A stretch of DNA of 64,000 nucleotides from Lachnospiraceae bacterium (GCA_016287675.1 JAEFAR010000001.1:124001-188000), one strand, 5' to 3'; counted from the first letter of the stretch, positions 34,026 through 43,455 are shown. Notes: generated by a model not told the origin, from the sequence alone. Numbers and translations are program-made.

Positions 34026-34096
34026 CCTGTTATTTTTTTAATTATCTTGACATTAGTGCTTTAAAGTGACACCCTTTATAAACAGTTAAAGCAATG

Positions 34097-34130
34097 GCGC
34101 GTTACTAATTTAGTTCTGCGCGCTTTTTTT
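34097..34130 (+). terminator. Hairpin terminator between palindrome copy 2 and oppB
   Basis: GCGCG (34097-34101) with CGCGC (34119-34123) plus an inner ACTAA / TTAGT pairing, then seven T's. It is only 31 bases before oppB, so it could end upstream transcription or attenuate the opp operon. Confidence 0.6.
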
Positions 34131-34161
34131 AATTTAATAGAAAAAGAGGGATTAACCATTT

Positions 34162-35091
34162 ATGAACAGCAAAACACTCGGGTATATACTAAAACGAGTA
34201 TTACTCTCTATTCTTACGGTCTGGGTGGTCATCACGATCACCTTTTTCGTAATGCATGCGGTTCCCGGCGGACCGTTCCTTTCGGAAAAAGCCATATCCG
34301 AAAAGGCACAGGCAGCACTGGAAGCGAAGTACGGTCTTGACAAACCGCTGCATATTCAGTATTTCACATATCTCAAAGACATTGTTACAAAATTTGATTT
34401 CGGGCCTTCTCTCAAGCAGCGTGGACGTAACGTTATCGACATCATCAAGGATGGCATGAGAGTTTCTGCCAAACTTGGAGTGATCGCCGCAGGCATAGCT
34501 CTTGCTGTGGGGGTCGTTCTCGGCTCGGTGGCGGCACTGAGGAGAAACAGGATCATAGACAAGGTCATCATGGTCGTCACAACGGCCTTTGTGTCCATGC
34601 CTTCATTTATAATGGGCTCGTTCCTGCTTTTGCTCTTTGCGGTAAAACTGAGGCTCCTGCCTGCAAACGGTGCGACTTCCGGCGGACTGATCCTTCCCGT
34701 CATCACACTGTCGCTCTCACCCATGGCGTACATCACCAGACTTACCAGATCCTCCATGCTGGATGTTCTGGGGCAGGATTACATCCGTACCGCAAAAGCC
34801 AAGGGCGTTCCCGCAGGAAAGATCATTTTCGGACATGCTCTTAAGAATTCGCTTATTCCGGTCATCACCTATTTCGGACCCATGCTTGCCTACATCGTAA
34901 CGGGTTCACTCGTTGTAGAACAGATCTTTGCGGTTCCCGGCATAGGCCGAGCCTTCGTAAACTGCATCACAAGCCGTGATTATCCGCTTCTCATGGGAAC
35001 TACCATCGTGCTTGCCACACTTATCGTGGTCATGAATCTTGTGAGCGACATACTCTACAAGGTCGTTGACCCGAGAATAAATCTGGAATAG
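34162..35091 (+). CDS. oppB: Oligopeptide ABC transporter permease OppB
   Basis: Membrane permease of the peptide/nickel family, 309 residues. The first helix segment ILKRVLLSILTVWVVITITF and VPGGPFL are typical OppB/DppB starts; about six helices, with the EAA loop near QDYIRTAKAKGVPAGKIIF and the conserved VVEQIFAVPGIGRAF. First gene of oppBCDFA, 12 bases before oppC. Upstream lies a hairpin terminator and the palindrome. Confidence 0.93.
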   Translation: MNSKTLGYILKRVLLSILTVWVVITITFFVMHAVPGGPFLSEKAISEKAQAALEAKYGLDKPLHIQYFTYLKDIVTKFDFGPSLKQRGRNVIDIIKDGMRVSAKLGVIAAGIALAVGVVLGSVAALRRNRIIDKVIMVVTTAFVSMPSFIMGSFLLLLFAVKLRLLPANGATSGGLILPVITLSLSPMAYITRLTRSSMLDVLGQDYIRTAKAKGVPAGKIIFGHALKNSLIPVITYFGPMLAYIVTGSLVVEQIFAVPGIGRAFVNCITSRDYPLLMGTTIVLATLIVVMNLVSDILYKVVDPRINLE

Positions 35092-35102
35092 GAGGTTGTA
35101 GA

Positions 35103-36155
35103 ATGTTTAGATTTTCAATGCATGTAAACATGGATGATTTCATTCCCGCAACCGATGAAGAAAAGGCCTATATGGTGCAGATGCGTCCGTCCTCCACGTT
35201 TTTTAAGGACGGTGTGAAGCGCCTTATCAAGAATAAAGTTGCACTTGTAAGTTTCATAATCATATGCATAGTTACACTGTCATCCATTTTCATTCCCATC
35301 TTCTGGCCGTATTCTTATGACAGCATGCTGGGAGTACAGCCGGGAAAAGCAGTTGATGCTTCTTATAATAATCTGAAACCCTTTACATACGGAAAAACAG
35401 AGCTGGCAAAGATCGAAGCCGGTGAAAAAGTTTTCCCTCATGTGTTCGGAACCGATTCTTCGGGAAGAGATTACTTCATTCGTGTGGTTTACGGAACGAG
35501 GATCTCCCTGGCAGTAGGCTTCTTTGCAAGCATAATCGTTCTCATTATCGGACTTGTGGTCGGATCCGTTGCCGGCTATTGTGGCGGCAAGGTTGACCTT
35601 TTCATAATGAGGATAGTGGATATTATTTATTCCCTGCCGGACATGCTGATGGTCATTCTGCTTTCGGCGGTTCTCAACCGTACCCTTGAGACTGTGATCT
35701 CGGGAACGGTCTTTGAGAAGATCGGCGGTAACATTATTTCGCTTTTTGTTGTGTTTGCCCTTCTTTACTGGGTTTCAATGTCCAGACTTATCAGAGGACA
35801 GATCCTCGCATTAAAAGAACAGGAGTACGTTCTTGCGGCGAAATCCACAAGCGCAAAGGGAAGCTGGATCATTAAAAAGCACCTTCTTCCCAACTGTATC
35901 AGCGTAATCGTGATTTCTACCGCATTACAGATACCCAGTGCGATATTTACGGAAAGCTACCTTTCTTTCCTCGGACTCGGAGTAAATGCCCCCATGCCTT
36001 CTCTCGGCTCACTGGCTTCCGACGCACTTAACGGGATCAATTCCTATGCATACAGACTGATAATCCCTGCGGTCGTTATCTCACTGATAGTCCTTTCACT
36101 CAATCTTTTCGGTGACGGACTTCGGGATGCTTTCGATCCCAAGCTGAACGGTTAA
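35103..36155 (+). CDS. oppC: Oligopeptide ABC transporter permease OppC
   Basis: Second permease, 350 residues. A cytoplasmic N-terminus with the OppC_N segment (FFKDGVKRLIKNKVALVSFI), a ~70-residue outside loop, then the core helices; HVFGTDSSGRDYFIRVVYGT and LSFLGLGVNAPMPSLG are family signatures. The EAA loop is EYVLAAKSTSAKGSWIIKKH. AGGAGG precedes the start. It pairs with OppB to form the channel. Confidence 0.94.
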   Translation: MFRFSMHVNMDDFIPATDEEKAYMVQMRPSSTFFKDGVKRLIKNKVALVSFIIICIVTLSSIFIPIFWPYSYDSMLGVQPGKAVDASYNNLKPFTYGKTELAKIEAGEKVFPHVFGTDSSGRDYFIRVVYGTRISLAVGFFASIIVLIIGLVVGSVAGYCGGKVDLFIMRIVDIIYSLPDMLMVILLSAVLNRTLETVISGTVFEKIGGNIISLFVVFALLYWVSMSRLIRGQILALKEQEYVLAAKSTSAKGSWIIKKHLLPNCISVIVISTALQIPSAIFTESYLSFLGLGVNAPMPSLGSLASDALNGINSYAYRLIIPAVVISLIVLSLNLFGDGLRDAFDPKLNG

Positions 36156-36168
36156 AGGAGGAAAAGAC

Positions 36169-37215
36169 ATGGCATTACTTGAAGTAAGAGACCTGCACAC
36201 TTCCTTCTTTACGGATGCAGGTGAAGTTAAAGCGGTAAACGGAGTTTCTTTTAATCTTGATTACGGTAAGGTACTGGGAGTAGTGGGAGAGTCGGGCTCG
36301 GGAAAGTCCGTAACCGCTTATTCCGTTATGCAGATCCTGGCCTCATCGGGAAAGATCGTTAAGGGCTCCATAAAATACGACGGACGTGAGCTTGTGAATG
36401 CAGGCGAAGACGTGATGAAGACCATCAGAGGAAACAAGATCTCCATCATTTTCCAGGATCCCATGACAAGTCTCAACCCGACCTATACTATAGGCAAACA
36501 GTTGATGGAAGCCATCATGCTCCACACCGACAGAGACAAAAAACAGGCCTGGGACAGAGCTGTTGAGATGCTTAGGCTTGTTAACGTCAACGAGCCGGAA
36601 AAACGTATGAAGCAATATCCTTTTGAGTTTTCCGGTGGAATGAGACAGCGTGTTATGATAGCCATGGCTCTTGCCTGTGAACCGGACATCCTCATAGCGG
36701 ATGAACCGACTACGGCTCTTGATGTTACGATCCAGGCACAGATCCTTGAACTCATGAAGGACATACAGAAGAAGCTCGGAATGGCCATCATTCTCATCAC
36801 TCACGATCTGGGTGTTGTTGCACAGATGTGCGATGAAGTTATTGTAATGTACGCAGGTTCTGTCTGCGAACAGGGTACGGCTGACGAGATCTTCTACAAC
36901 AGTCGTCACGAATACACCAAGGGACTGTTGCGGTCGATCCCCACAGCAGATTCTGACGGATCGAGACTTAAACCCATTACGGGAACTCCCATTGACCTTC
37001 TGAACATGCCCAAAGGATGTCCTTTTGCTCCCAGATGCGAGCATGCGATGAGGATATGCCTAAAGGAGAGACCGGACAGACTGCAGATCAATGCGGATCA
37101 TCAGGCGAACTGCTGGATGAACAATGCAGAAGCTGTCAGAGCTGCCGGAGAAGCAGGACTTGATGTGACTGCCGTACGTGAAGATGAAACAGAGGGAGGC
37201 GAAAAGCATGAGTGA
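36169..37215 (+). CDS. oppD: Oligopeptide ABC transporter ATPase OppD
   Basis: ATPase with Walker A GESGSGKS, Q-loop IIFQDPMTSLNP, signature FSGGMRQR, Walker B ILIADEPTTALD and H-loop ILITHDLG. The C-terminal oligopeptide-family region has the Cys cluster GCPFAPRCEHAMRIC that binds an iron-sulfur cluster in some relatives, then an extra ~30-residue acidic tail. It overlaps oppF by 8 bases. Confidence 0.94.
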   Translation: MALLEVRDLHTSFFTDAGEVKAVNGVSFNLDYGKVLGVVGESGSGKSVTAYSVMQILASSGKIVKGSIKYDGRELVNAGEDVMKTIRGNKISIIFQDPMTSLNPTYTIGKQLMEAIMLHTDRDKKQAWDRAVEMLRLVNVNEPEKRMKQYPFEFSGGMRQRVMIAMALACEPDILIADEPTTALDVTIQAQILELMKDIQKKLGMAIILITHDLGVVAQMCDEVIVMYAGSVCEQGTADEIFYNSRHEYTKGLLRSIPTADSDGSRLKPITGTPIDLLNMPKGCPFAPRCEHAMRICLKERPDRLQINADHQANCWMNNAEAVRAAGEAGLDVTAVREDETEGGEKHE

Positions 37216-38203
37216 TACAAAAACGAATGAACGTCCCCTTGTGGAAGTCAAGCACTTAAAAGAATATTTCCCCATTAATGTGGGTTTGTTCAGATCCAAG
37301 CCCTTAAAGGCTGTTGATGACGTTTCCTTCTCCATCAGAAAAGGAGAGACCCTCGGACTCGTAGGAGAATCCGGCTGCGGTAAGACAACCGTGGGACGGA
37401 CTATTTTAAATCTGTACAAGCCGACCTCCGGCGAGATATGGTATGACGGAAAACTGATCAAGACAAAGGCTGACATTGAAGAGTTCAGAACAAAGGCAAC
37501 AATGGTGTTCCAGGACCCTTATTCATCCCTTAATCCCCGTATGACGGTGGAAGACATTATCGGAGAACCTCTGGATGTTCATAAGATGTACAAGACAAAA
37601 GAGGAAAGACACGAAAGGATCCTTGAACTCATGGGACATGTGGGACTTAACAGCGAGCACGCTGCGCGTTATGCCCATGAATTCTCCGGAGGTCAGCGCC
37701 AGCGTATCGGTATCGCCAGATCCCTGGCGGTAAACCCCGAATTCATCGTTTGTGACGAACCAGTTTCAGCTCTTGATGTTTCCATTCAGGCTCAGGTCAT
37801 CAACATGTTCGACGAACTGCAGGAAAAACTGGGACTTACCTATCTTTTCATAGCCCATGACCTGCTTGTTGTAAGGCATATAAGTGACAGGATAGCGGTA
37901 ATGTATCTCGGAAAGATGGTTGAACTTGCCGACGCCAACGAGATCTACAGCCATCCGCTGCATCCCTATTCAAAGTCGCTCATGTCGGCGGTTCCCGTAC
38001 CGGATCCCAAGATCGCAAGAGCAAACCAAAGAATAGTGCTTTCGGGGGACATTCCCAGTCCGTTAAACGCACCTTCGGGATGCCCTTTCAGAACAAGATG
38101 TCAGTATGCTACTCCCGCGTGCGCGGAAGCTATGCCTGATTTTAAAGAAGTGTCAAAGAATCACTTCGTAGCCTGCCACAGGGTGGCGGAGATCAATCAA
38201 TGA
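37208..38203 (+). CDS. oppF: Oligopeptide ABC transporter ATPase OppF
   Basis: Second ATPase of the transporter, 331 residues from ATG 37208, which has GGGAGG eight bases upstream; a start 30 bases earlier lacks one. Walker A GESGCGKTT, signature FSGGQRQR, Walker B FIVCDEPVSALD, H-loop LFIAHDL, and the Cys-rich tail GCPFRTRCQYATPAC. Works as an OppD-OppF heterodimer. Confidence 0.94.
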   Translation: MSDTKTNERPLVEVKHLKEYFPINVGLFRSKPLKAVDDVSFSIRKGETLGLVGESGCGKTTVGRTILNLYKPTSGEIWYDGKLIKTKADIEEFRTKATMVFQDPYSSLNPRMTVEDIIGEPLDVHKMYKTKEERHERILELMGHVGLNSEHAARYAHEFSGGQRQRIGIARSLAVNPEFIVCDEPVSALDVSIQAQVINMFDELQEKLGLTYLFIAHDLLVVRHISDRIAVMYLGKMVELADANEIYSHPLHPYSKSLMSAVPVPDPKIARANQRIVLSGDIPSPLNAPSGCPFRTRCQYATPACAEAMPDFKEVSKNHFVACHRVAEINQ

Positions 38204-38262
38204 AATCATTTGCTACAGGAAAAACCTTGGCATTTGACAATATATAAGGAGGAAAATACATT

Positions 38263-40032
38263 ATGAAGAAGAAACTCTTAGCATTGCTGCTTGCCGGCGT
38301 TATGGCCCTTTCTCTCGCAGCTTGCGGCAAGAAGTCTGACGAAGCCATTTCGGTTTGTCTCGCTTCCGAACCCGACACACTCGATCCTGCACTTAACTCT
38401 GCAGTTGATGGTGCCACACTTATTGCTCACCTTTTCTCAGGACTTGCAAAATGGGAACTTGATGAGAAAGGCAACCTTGCTATCGTAGCAGATTGCGCAA
38501 AGGAACTTGTTGATGGCGTTGTAGGCGCTGACGGTAAGGTGACTTACACTTATACACTCCGTGACGGCCTTAAGTGGTCAGACGGTAAGGCTCTTACTGC
38601 AAAGGACTTTGAATTTGCATGGAAGAGAGCAGCTTCCGAAGAACTCGGTGCTGACTACGGTTACATGTTCGAAGTCGTAGACGGCTACGCTGACGGTAAC
38701 CTCAATGTTACCGCAAAGGATGACAAGACACTTGTTGTTGTTCTTTCAAACGCAGTTTCCTATTGGAATGAACTTCTTGCATTCCCTACATACTTCCCTG
38801 TTCGTGAAGACGTTGTAGCAAGCGAGAGCTGGGCTACAGATCCCAAGACCTACATCTGCAACGGTCCTTACACCATGACATCATGGGATCACAACAGCCT
38901 TATCGTTCTTACAAAGAATGACAAGTATGCTGATGCAAACAAGGTAACAATGGGCAAGATCAATTTCTATCTTTCCGATGATGCCAACAATATGCTTTCC
39001 AACTTCAAGAACGGTGACTGGCAGCTCATCGATGATGTTCCCACAAACGAGATCGCAGCTCTTAAGACAGCTTATCCCAATGAGTTCGTAGTAGCCGGAC
39101 AGATCGGTACATACTATGTTTGCTGGAACGTTAACGAGAAGATCTTACCTGCGGATTTCTACAAGAAGAATGATGCGGCAGCTGCAGAAAAAGCTGAAGC
39201 AGAAGTAAGAAATGCAGTTTCACTTCTTTTTGACCGTAACTACATTGCTGAAGAGATCGGTCAGGCAGGACAGGTTCCCGCTTCTTCTTTCGTAGCAATG
39301 GGTATGACTGATGCAGACGGATCTCAGTTCTACAAGAACGCAGGTCATTCATCTTCTTACGTCGGATACTTTGATACAGCTAAGTCTGCTACAGAGAGCA
39401 ACTTCGCAGCGGCTGTTGAGATCCTTAAGAAGTACTACAATTATGATGCTTCCGCAAAGAAGTTCACAAACTTCCCTACAATGACCTACCTTTACAACAC
39501 TTCCGAAGGTCACAAGGCTATCGGTGAGTACCTCCAGTCTGCAATGGCTTCCGTTGGTATCACAATGAACCTTACAAACCAGGAGTGGGCTACATTCCTT
39601 AACACACGTAAGAACGGTGATTACTCCATCGCAAGAAACGGATGGCTCGCTGATTTCAACGATCCCATTTCCTTCCTTGACATGTGGACAACCGCTTCGG
39701 GTAACAACGATGTTCAGCTTGGTAAGGGCGAGCATGAGAATATCAAGTTATATGACCTTGATCTCTCTTCCCTCGGCTACGACGTAAAGGTTAAGAGCGG
39801 CACCTGGGCACAGACCTATGACAAGCTCATTGAGCTCATCAAGGGCTGCACAGATACAAACAAGCGTTATCAGCTGATGCACATCGCAGAGGATCTCCTC
39901 ATGTCAACAGGAACCATCTGCCCTCTGTATTATTACACAGACATTTACATGATCTCCGAGAAGGTAGACGGCTTCTTTGCTAACCCTCTTGGCTACAAGT
40001 ACTTCATGTACACAACCATCAAAGAAAAGTAA
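38263..40032 (+). CDS. oppA: Oligopeptide-binding lipoprotein OppA
   Basis: Family 5 extracellular solute-binding protein, 589 residues. Lipobox LAAC (C21); the mature part begins with ISVCLASEPDTLDPALNS, the classic start of peptide-binding family 5, and continues with YTYTLRDGLKWSDGKALTAKDFEFAW. Last gene of the opp operon, with its own AGGAGG site after a 59-base gap. Peptide uptake is the likely role, though family 5 also includes binders of other ligands. Confidence 0.94.
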   Translation: MKKKLLALLLAGVMALSLAACGKKSDEAISVCLASEPDTLDPALNSAVDGATLIAHLFSGLAKWELDEKGNLAIVADCAKELVDGVVGADGKVTYTYTLRDGLKWSDGKALTAKDFEFAWKRAASEELGADYGYMFEVVDGYADGNLNVTAKDDKTLVVVLSNAVSYWNELLAFPTYFPVREDVVASESWATDPKTYICNGPYTMTSWDHNSLIVLTKNDKYADANKVTMGKINFYLSDDANNMLSNFKNGDWQLIDDVPTNEIAALKTAYPNEFVVAGQIGTYYVCWNVNEKILPADFYKKNDAAAAEKAEAEVRNAVSLLFDRNYIAEEIGQAGQVPASSFVAMGMTDADGSQFYKNAGHSSSYVGYFDTAKSATESNFAAAVEILKKYYNYDASAKKFTNFPTMTYLYNTSEGHKAIGEYLQSAMASVGITMNLTNQEWATFLNTRKNGDYSIARNGWLADFNDPISFLDMWTTASGNNDVQLGKGEHENIKLYDLDLSSLGYDVKVKSGTWAQTYDKLIELIKGCTDTNKRYQLMHIAEDLLMSTGTICPLYYYTDIYMISEKVDGFFANPLGYKYFMYTTIKEK

Positions 40033-40042
40033 GATCGGATTT

Positions 40043-40083
40043 CAAAGCCTCATGCCTGATATGGCGTGGGGCTTTGTTTTTTT
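40043..40083 (+). terminator. Terminator of the opp operon
   Basis: 14-bp stem: CAAAGCCTCATGCC (40043-40056) with GGCGTGGGGCTTTG (40063-40076), two G-U pairs, followed by seven T's. Confidence 0.92.
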
Positions 40084-40124
40084 ATGCTCAAATTCTTTGT
40101 TTTAGCGACTTTCATCCACTTTTG

Positions 40125-40133
40125 TGGTATAAT
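40125..40133 (+). promoter_or_regulatory. Extended -10 promoter abutting palindrome copy 3
   Basis: TGGTATAAT (TGn plus consensus -10). The predicted start of transcription, about 7 bases on, is the first base of palindrome copy 3, so the RNA would begin with the hairpin. The -35 region is poor. Confidence 0.5.
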
Positions 40134-40140
40134 ATCTGTG

Positions 40141-40209
40141 TGAGTCAATGGGGACGTTTCATTTTGACTCATCGAAGACGAGTCAAAATGAAACGTCCCC
40201 ATTGACTCA
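40141..40209. repeat. 69-bp perfect palindromic element, copy 3
   Basis: Identical to copy 1 over all 69 bases. It is followed by a degenerate echo of the arm (CTCCCCATTGACCAATTGAC, about 40216-40235), perhaps the remains of an older copy. Confidence 0.97.
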
Positions 40210-40269
40210 CCATTACTCCCCATTGACCAATTGACTTCAACCTGAAAAAAATGTGGATCGGAGAACACT

Positions 40270-41709
40270 ATGGAAAAATTTAAAAACTTTAAAAAGGCAG
40301 TTGTTGCAATTGCGGGCATATTATTCCTGAACACGGCCTTTTCGCATAACACGGCTATGGCAACGGAAGTGGAAGACAATAAAAAAGAAACGACGGGAAA
40401 TGTTTCCGCGGAAGATCTGATCCCGATAAATGATGCGTTCGATCTTCTTTCGATAAAAGAAGATCCGGACGGCAGTTTCATCCTTGAAAAAGACATTGAT
40501 ATGAATGTACTTAAGACAGCGGGAAAAGAATGGGTGCCTTTTCCTTTTTCCGGAAAACTGGACGGAAACGGGCATACGATCCTGAACCTTTCGATAAAAA
40601 GCCTCGGTGAAGAGACTCATGACACCTACGACGGGAATTTTAAAGTTTACGATACTCATTTTGCCGGGATGTTCAGTACACTTTCGGGAAGCGTCGAAAA
40701 CCTAACGCTGCTTAATGAAAAGATCTATATAGACTGCGAGTGCAGTACCTTTACGGGAGGAATAGCGGGATACGCGGATGATGCCGTTATAAAAAACTGT
40801 ACTGTGAACTGCTTTAACGAACTCAGAGTAAACGCACCTCAGTTCGGCGTCGGCGGCATCGTAGGATACGGCAAGGGCAGAGTGGAAGGCTGTACATCAA
40901 ATGTTACTCTGATCTCGGTTGACAAGAATGCTGCGGAAAGAGACGAGCAGTTTCTGGGAGGAGTGACAGGCGGCGGATACACCGATGTGGTAAACTGCAA
41001 TGTGGATATTCAGGGTTATGTGTCTGAACACGGGTATTGCCACAACGGAGGACTTATCGGGATCTATCTTTTCTATCCCAAAAAGACCAAGTACAACGGA
41101 ACGGTTACAGGAAACAATGTAAAAGGAAAGATCCGGTTCTTTGAAGATAACACGGACAGAAGAGCCTATTGCAGATCCTTTATCGGAGAGATCATGAACT
41201 GGGATCTTAAGATCAGTGGGAACAAATACGACGGTAAGTCGGTAAAATACAATGACAAATCCATTGACGGTGAAGTAAAGACTTATGACAGAATCCTGTA
41301 TCCCGAAAGCTGTGAGGTGCCTGACTATTCCGGCATAGAAGTTGAGGCAGTGCCCGGAAACTTTGGTTACACGGAGTACACCTGCAGGAACTGCGGATAC
41401 ACTTACAGGGACAACTATAAGATCTATGCGACGCCCACGCCGACGCCGTCACCCACACCTACACCCACGAAAACTCCGACACCTACACCTACGCCTACAC
41501 CGGTGCCCACAGACACGCCCACGCCCACATTTACACCGATGCCTTCACCCACGGACACTCCGTCACCTGCTGTGCAGCCCACACTTGCCCCGGCTTCCGC
41601 AGATGATACAAAGGGACCCTCGATTCACATAGTCGTGGCAGTACTTGTCCCTGCGGTTATTGTGATGATCACGGTTATTATAGTGATCATAAAGCGCAAA
41701 AACTGTTAA
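40270..41709 (+). CDS. Secreted beta-helix-like surface protein with Pro/Thr linker and C-terminal anchor
   Basis: 479 residues. A signal peptide (1-32), then at ~50-110 a [20 protein letters not shown] / [17 protein letters not shown] motif typical of GLUG-type or pectate-lyase-like beta-helix repeats, with more turns ([33 protein letters not shown]) to ~290. Two CxxC-like Cys near 378-381 ([11 protein letters not shown]) precede a long Thr/Pro linker (about 390-440, low-complexity DNA around 41431-41570), a transmembrane helix and KRKNC. Probably a membrane-anchored adhesin or carbohydrate-binding protein; no catalytic residues seen. Transcribed from a leader containing palindrome copy 3. 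Confidence 0.72.
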   Translation: MEKFKNFKKAVVAIAGILFLNTAFSHNTAMATEVEDNKKETTGNVSAEDLIPINDAFDLLSIKEDPDGSFILEKDIDMNVLKTAGKEWVPFPFSGKLDGNGHTILNLSIKSLGEETHDTYDGNFKVYDTHFAGMFSTLSGSVENLTLLNEKIYIDCECSTFTGGIAGYADDAVIKNCTVNCFNELRVNAPQFGVGGIVGYGKGRVEGCTSNVTLISVDKNAAERDEQFLGGVTGGGYTDVVNCNVDIQGYVSEHGYCHNGGLIGIYLFYPKKTKYNGTVTGNNVKGKIRFFEDNTDRRAYCRSFIGEIMNWDLKISGNKYDGKSVKYNDKSIDGEVKTYDRILYPESCEVPDYSGIEVEAVPGNFGYTEYTCRNCGYTYRDNYKIYATPTPTPSPTPTPTKTPTPTPTPTPVPTDTPTPTFTPMPSPTDTPSPAVQPTLAPASADDTKGPSIHIVVAVLVPAVIVMITVIIVIIKRKNC

Positions 41710-41719
41710 CCGTTTTTTC

Positions 41720-41748
41720 TTGCATTTTACGAGAACCTAAGTTACAAT
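41720..41748 (+). promoter_or_regulatory. Predicted promoter of the dCMP deaminase gene
   Basis: TTGCAT (41720-41725), 17-bp spacer, TACAAT (41743-41748), 45 bases before the start codon. Confidence 0.6.
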
Positions 41749-41792
41749 TATCAATTAGCTCATTCTTTCATTATTTTAATAAGGAGAAGAAG

Positions 41793-42272
41793 ATGAAAAA
41801 AGCCGATTATTTGAAATGGGACGAGTACTTTATGGGAATCGCACTCCTTTCTGCGCAGCGGAGCAAAGATCCGAACACTTGCGTCGGCGCATGCATCGTC
41901 AGTGCGGACAACAAGATTCTTTCTGTTGGCTACAACGGAATGCCCAAAGGCTGTTCGGATGATGAATATCCCTGGGAGCGGGAGGGCAGTACGCTGGAGA
42001 CAAAGTATGTCTATGTTTGTCATGCGGAGCTTAATGCCATTTTGAATTACACCGGAACTGATCTCAGAGGCTCAAAGGTCTACACTACGCTTTTTCCCTG
42101 CAATGAGTGTACAAAGGCGCTGATACAGGCGGGGATCTCGGAGATCATCTATTATTCCGACAAGTATCGCGATACGGACACGGACATAGCTGCCAAACGT
42201 ATGCTTAAAAGTGCCGGAGTTTCTTACAGAAGATACGAAGCGGGCAGCAAGGAAGTCGAATTAAAGCTGTGA
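41793..42272 (+). CDS. Deoxycytidylate (dCMP) deaminase
   Basis: Zinc enzyme converting dCMP to dUMP for dTTP synthesis. H77-A-E79 in VCHAELNAIL and PCNEC (C103, C106) form the zinc site with E79 catalytic; SVGYNGMPKGCSDDEYPW is the family substrate loop. The 159-residue length fits, without the DNA-uptake context of ComEB. AAGGAGAAG precedes the start. The next gene starts 16 bases downstream and is probably cotranscribed. Confidence 0.92.
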   Translation: MKKADYLKWDEYFMGIALLSAQRSKDPNTCVGACIVSADNKILSVGYNGMPKGCSDDEYPWEREGSTLETKYVYVCHAELNAILNYTGTDLRGSKVYTTLFPCNECTKALIQAGISEIIYYSDKYRDTDTDIAAKRMLKSAGVSYRRYEAGSKEVELKL

Positions 42273-42288
42273 TCCGTAAAGAGGCAAA

Positions 42289-43455
42289 ATGAAAAAGCTT
42301 TTATTTACAATTATTCTTTTATACATTTCAATAATAGGAACCGGATGCGGGCTGGCAATGTTTGACAATGCTACGCAAAGATTTGACTCCATGATCGGAA
42401 ACACCATTGCCGAAAAAATGGGAGACACGCTTGAGAGTCTTGTTTCCGGAGGAGATGAAGGCTACGGAGATGAACAGGGCGTCACTATAACGATACTGAC
42501 CCCCACACCCACCGAGGATCCCTTCTTTGTTCCCACAGCCACACCTTTTATCATTGCAACGCCCACTCCCATGTCGGATGAGCCTGCAGGAAAGAAAGTG
42601 GATGAATGGGTTTACGCCACGGAACCTGCAAACGTGCGTTCGGGATGGTCTACCGAGTATCTGGTGGCAGGCGGACTTGCCGAAAACGACTGTGTTCACA
42701 GGGTTGCTCTTCTCTCAAACGGATGGAGCAAGATCTCATATAACGGAAATTACGCTTATGTTTACGGCGATTACCTGACCACGGAAAAACCGGCCAGAGT
42801 GGGAACAGTCCATCTTGATGTTATGGAGTACACTTTGGAAGCAGCCAAAACAGGCGAAGATGTTTACGTCCTTGACGTGAAGAACATCATGCAAAAGCCG
42901 GAGCTGATCAACGGACCGGAGATCACGTGTCTGGCTACGGTGCTTCATTATCTGGGCTACGACAAAGTCAATAAGGTGGCTCTTGCGGAAGATTTCCTTA
43001 AAACCGCAGAACCCGGAACGGCTACTCCTTTTGAAGCTTACATCGGAGACCCCAAAACAAGCATAAACAGTTACGGCTGCTATGCACCGGTGATCGTTGA
43101 TGCGGCAAATGCATGGTTCGAAGATAAAAACATTCAGAAGAAATGCCTGGAAGTTTCCGGCGGTTCTCTGGATGAGCTTCTGCTATATGTTAAAAGCGGT
43201 GTTCCTGTCATATGCTGGACGACTGTAAGCCTTGCTCCCACTTCCTTCGGTGATGCCTGGGAGATAAACGGCGAGAGATACATCTGGCGTAATAACGAGC
43301 ATTGTGTTGTCATCAGCGGCTTCAACAGAACAAAGGGCACCATAATAGTCTGCGATCCCCTTAAGGGACTTGTGGAATACGACAAGGAAGCTTTTAACGT
43401 AAGATACAAGGAACAATACAGTAACGCCTGCATTATCACTAACAAGGTTCAGTAA
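42289..43455 (+). CDS. Lipoprotein with SH3 domain and C39-like peptidase domain lacking the usual Cys
   Basis: 388 residues. Lipobox GTGC (C20); Thr/Pro linker at ~66-100; bacterial SH3 domain ~106-165 (ATEPANVRSGWSTEYLV); C39-like papain-fold domain ~170-388. Family members carry the nucleophile in a GCExT motif after PEL; here the line reads PELINGPEITCLATVLHYLG, so the catalytic position is P210 and the nearest Cys is C214. The His (NNEHCVVISGF, H338) and the D356 region are kept. It may be inactive, bind cell-wall peptides, or use the shifted Cys. Start follows AAGAGGC. Confidence 0.75.
   Translation: MKKLLFTIILLYISIIGTGCGLAMFDNATQRFDSMIGNTIAEKMGDTLESLVSGGDEGYGDEQGVTITILTPTPTEDPFFVPTATPFIIATPTPMSDEPAGKKVDEWVYATEPANVRSGWSTEYLVAGGLAENDCVHRVALLSNGWSKISYNGNYAYVYGDYLTTEKPARVGTVHLDVMEYTLEAAKTGEDVYVLDVKNIMQKPELINGPEITCLATVLHYLGYDKVNKVALAEDFLKTAEPGTATPFEAYIGDPKTSINSYGCYAPVIVDAANAWFEDKNIQKKCLEVSGGSLDELLLYVKSGVPVICWTTVSLAPTSFGDAWEINGERYIWRNNEHCVVISGFNRTKGTIIVCDPLKGLVEYDKEAFNVRYKEQYSNACIITNKVQ

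Noticed and set aside
32041-40209. The three palindromes as a CRISPR-like array or a composite transposon
   Set aside because: Copies are kilobases apart without spacers of uniform length, and no cas or transposase gene is present. The composite-transposon idea cannot be supported because a perfect palindrome looks the same in both orientations.
41431-41570. Repetitive CACCTACACC-type DNA as a tandem-repeat locus or regulatory array
   Set aside because: It encodes the Thr/Pro-rich linker of the surface protein in frame; similar linkers occur in other lipoproteins here.
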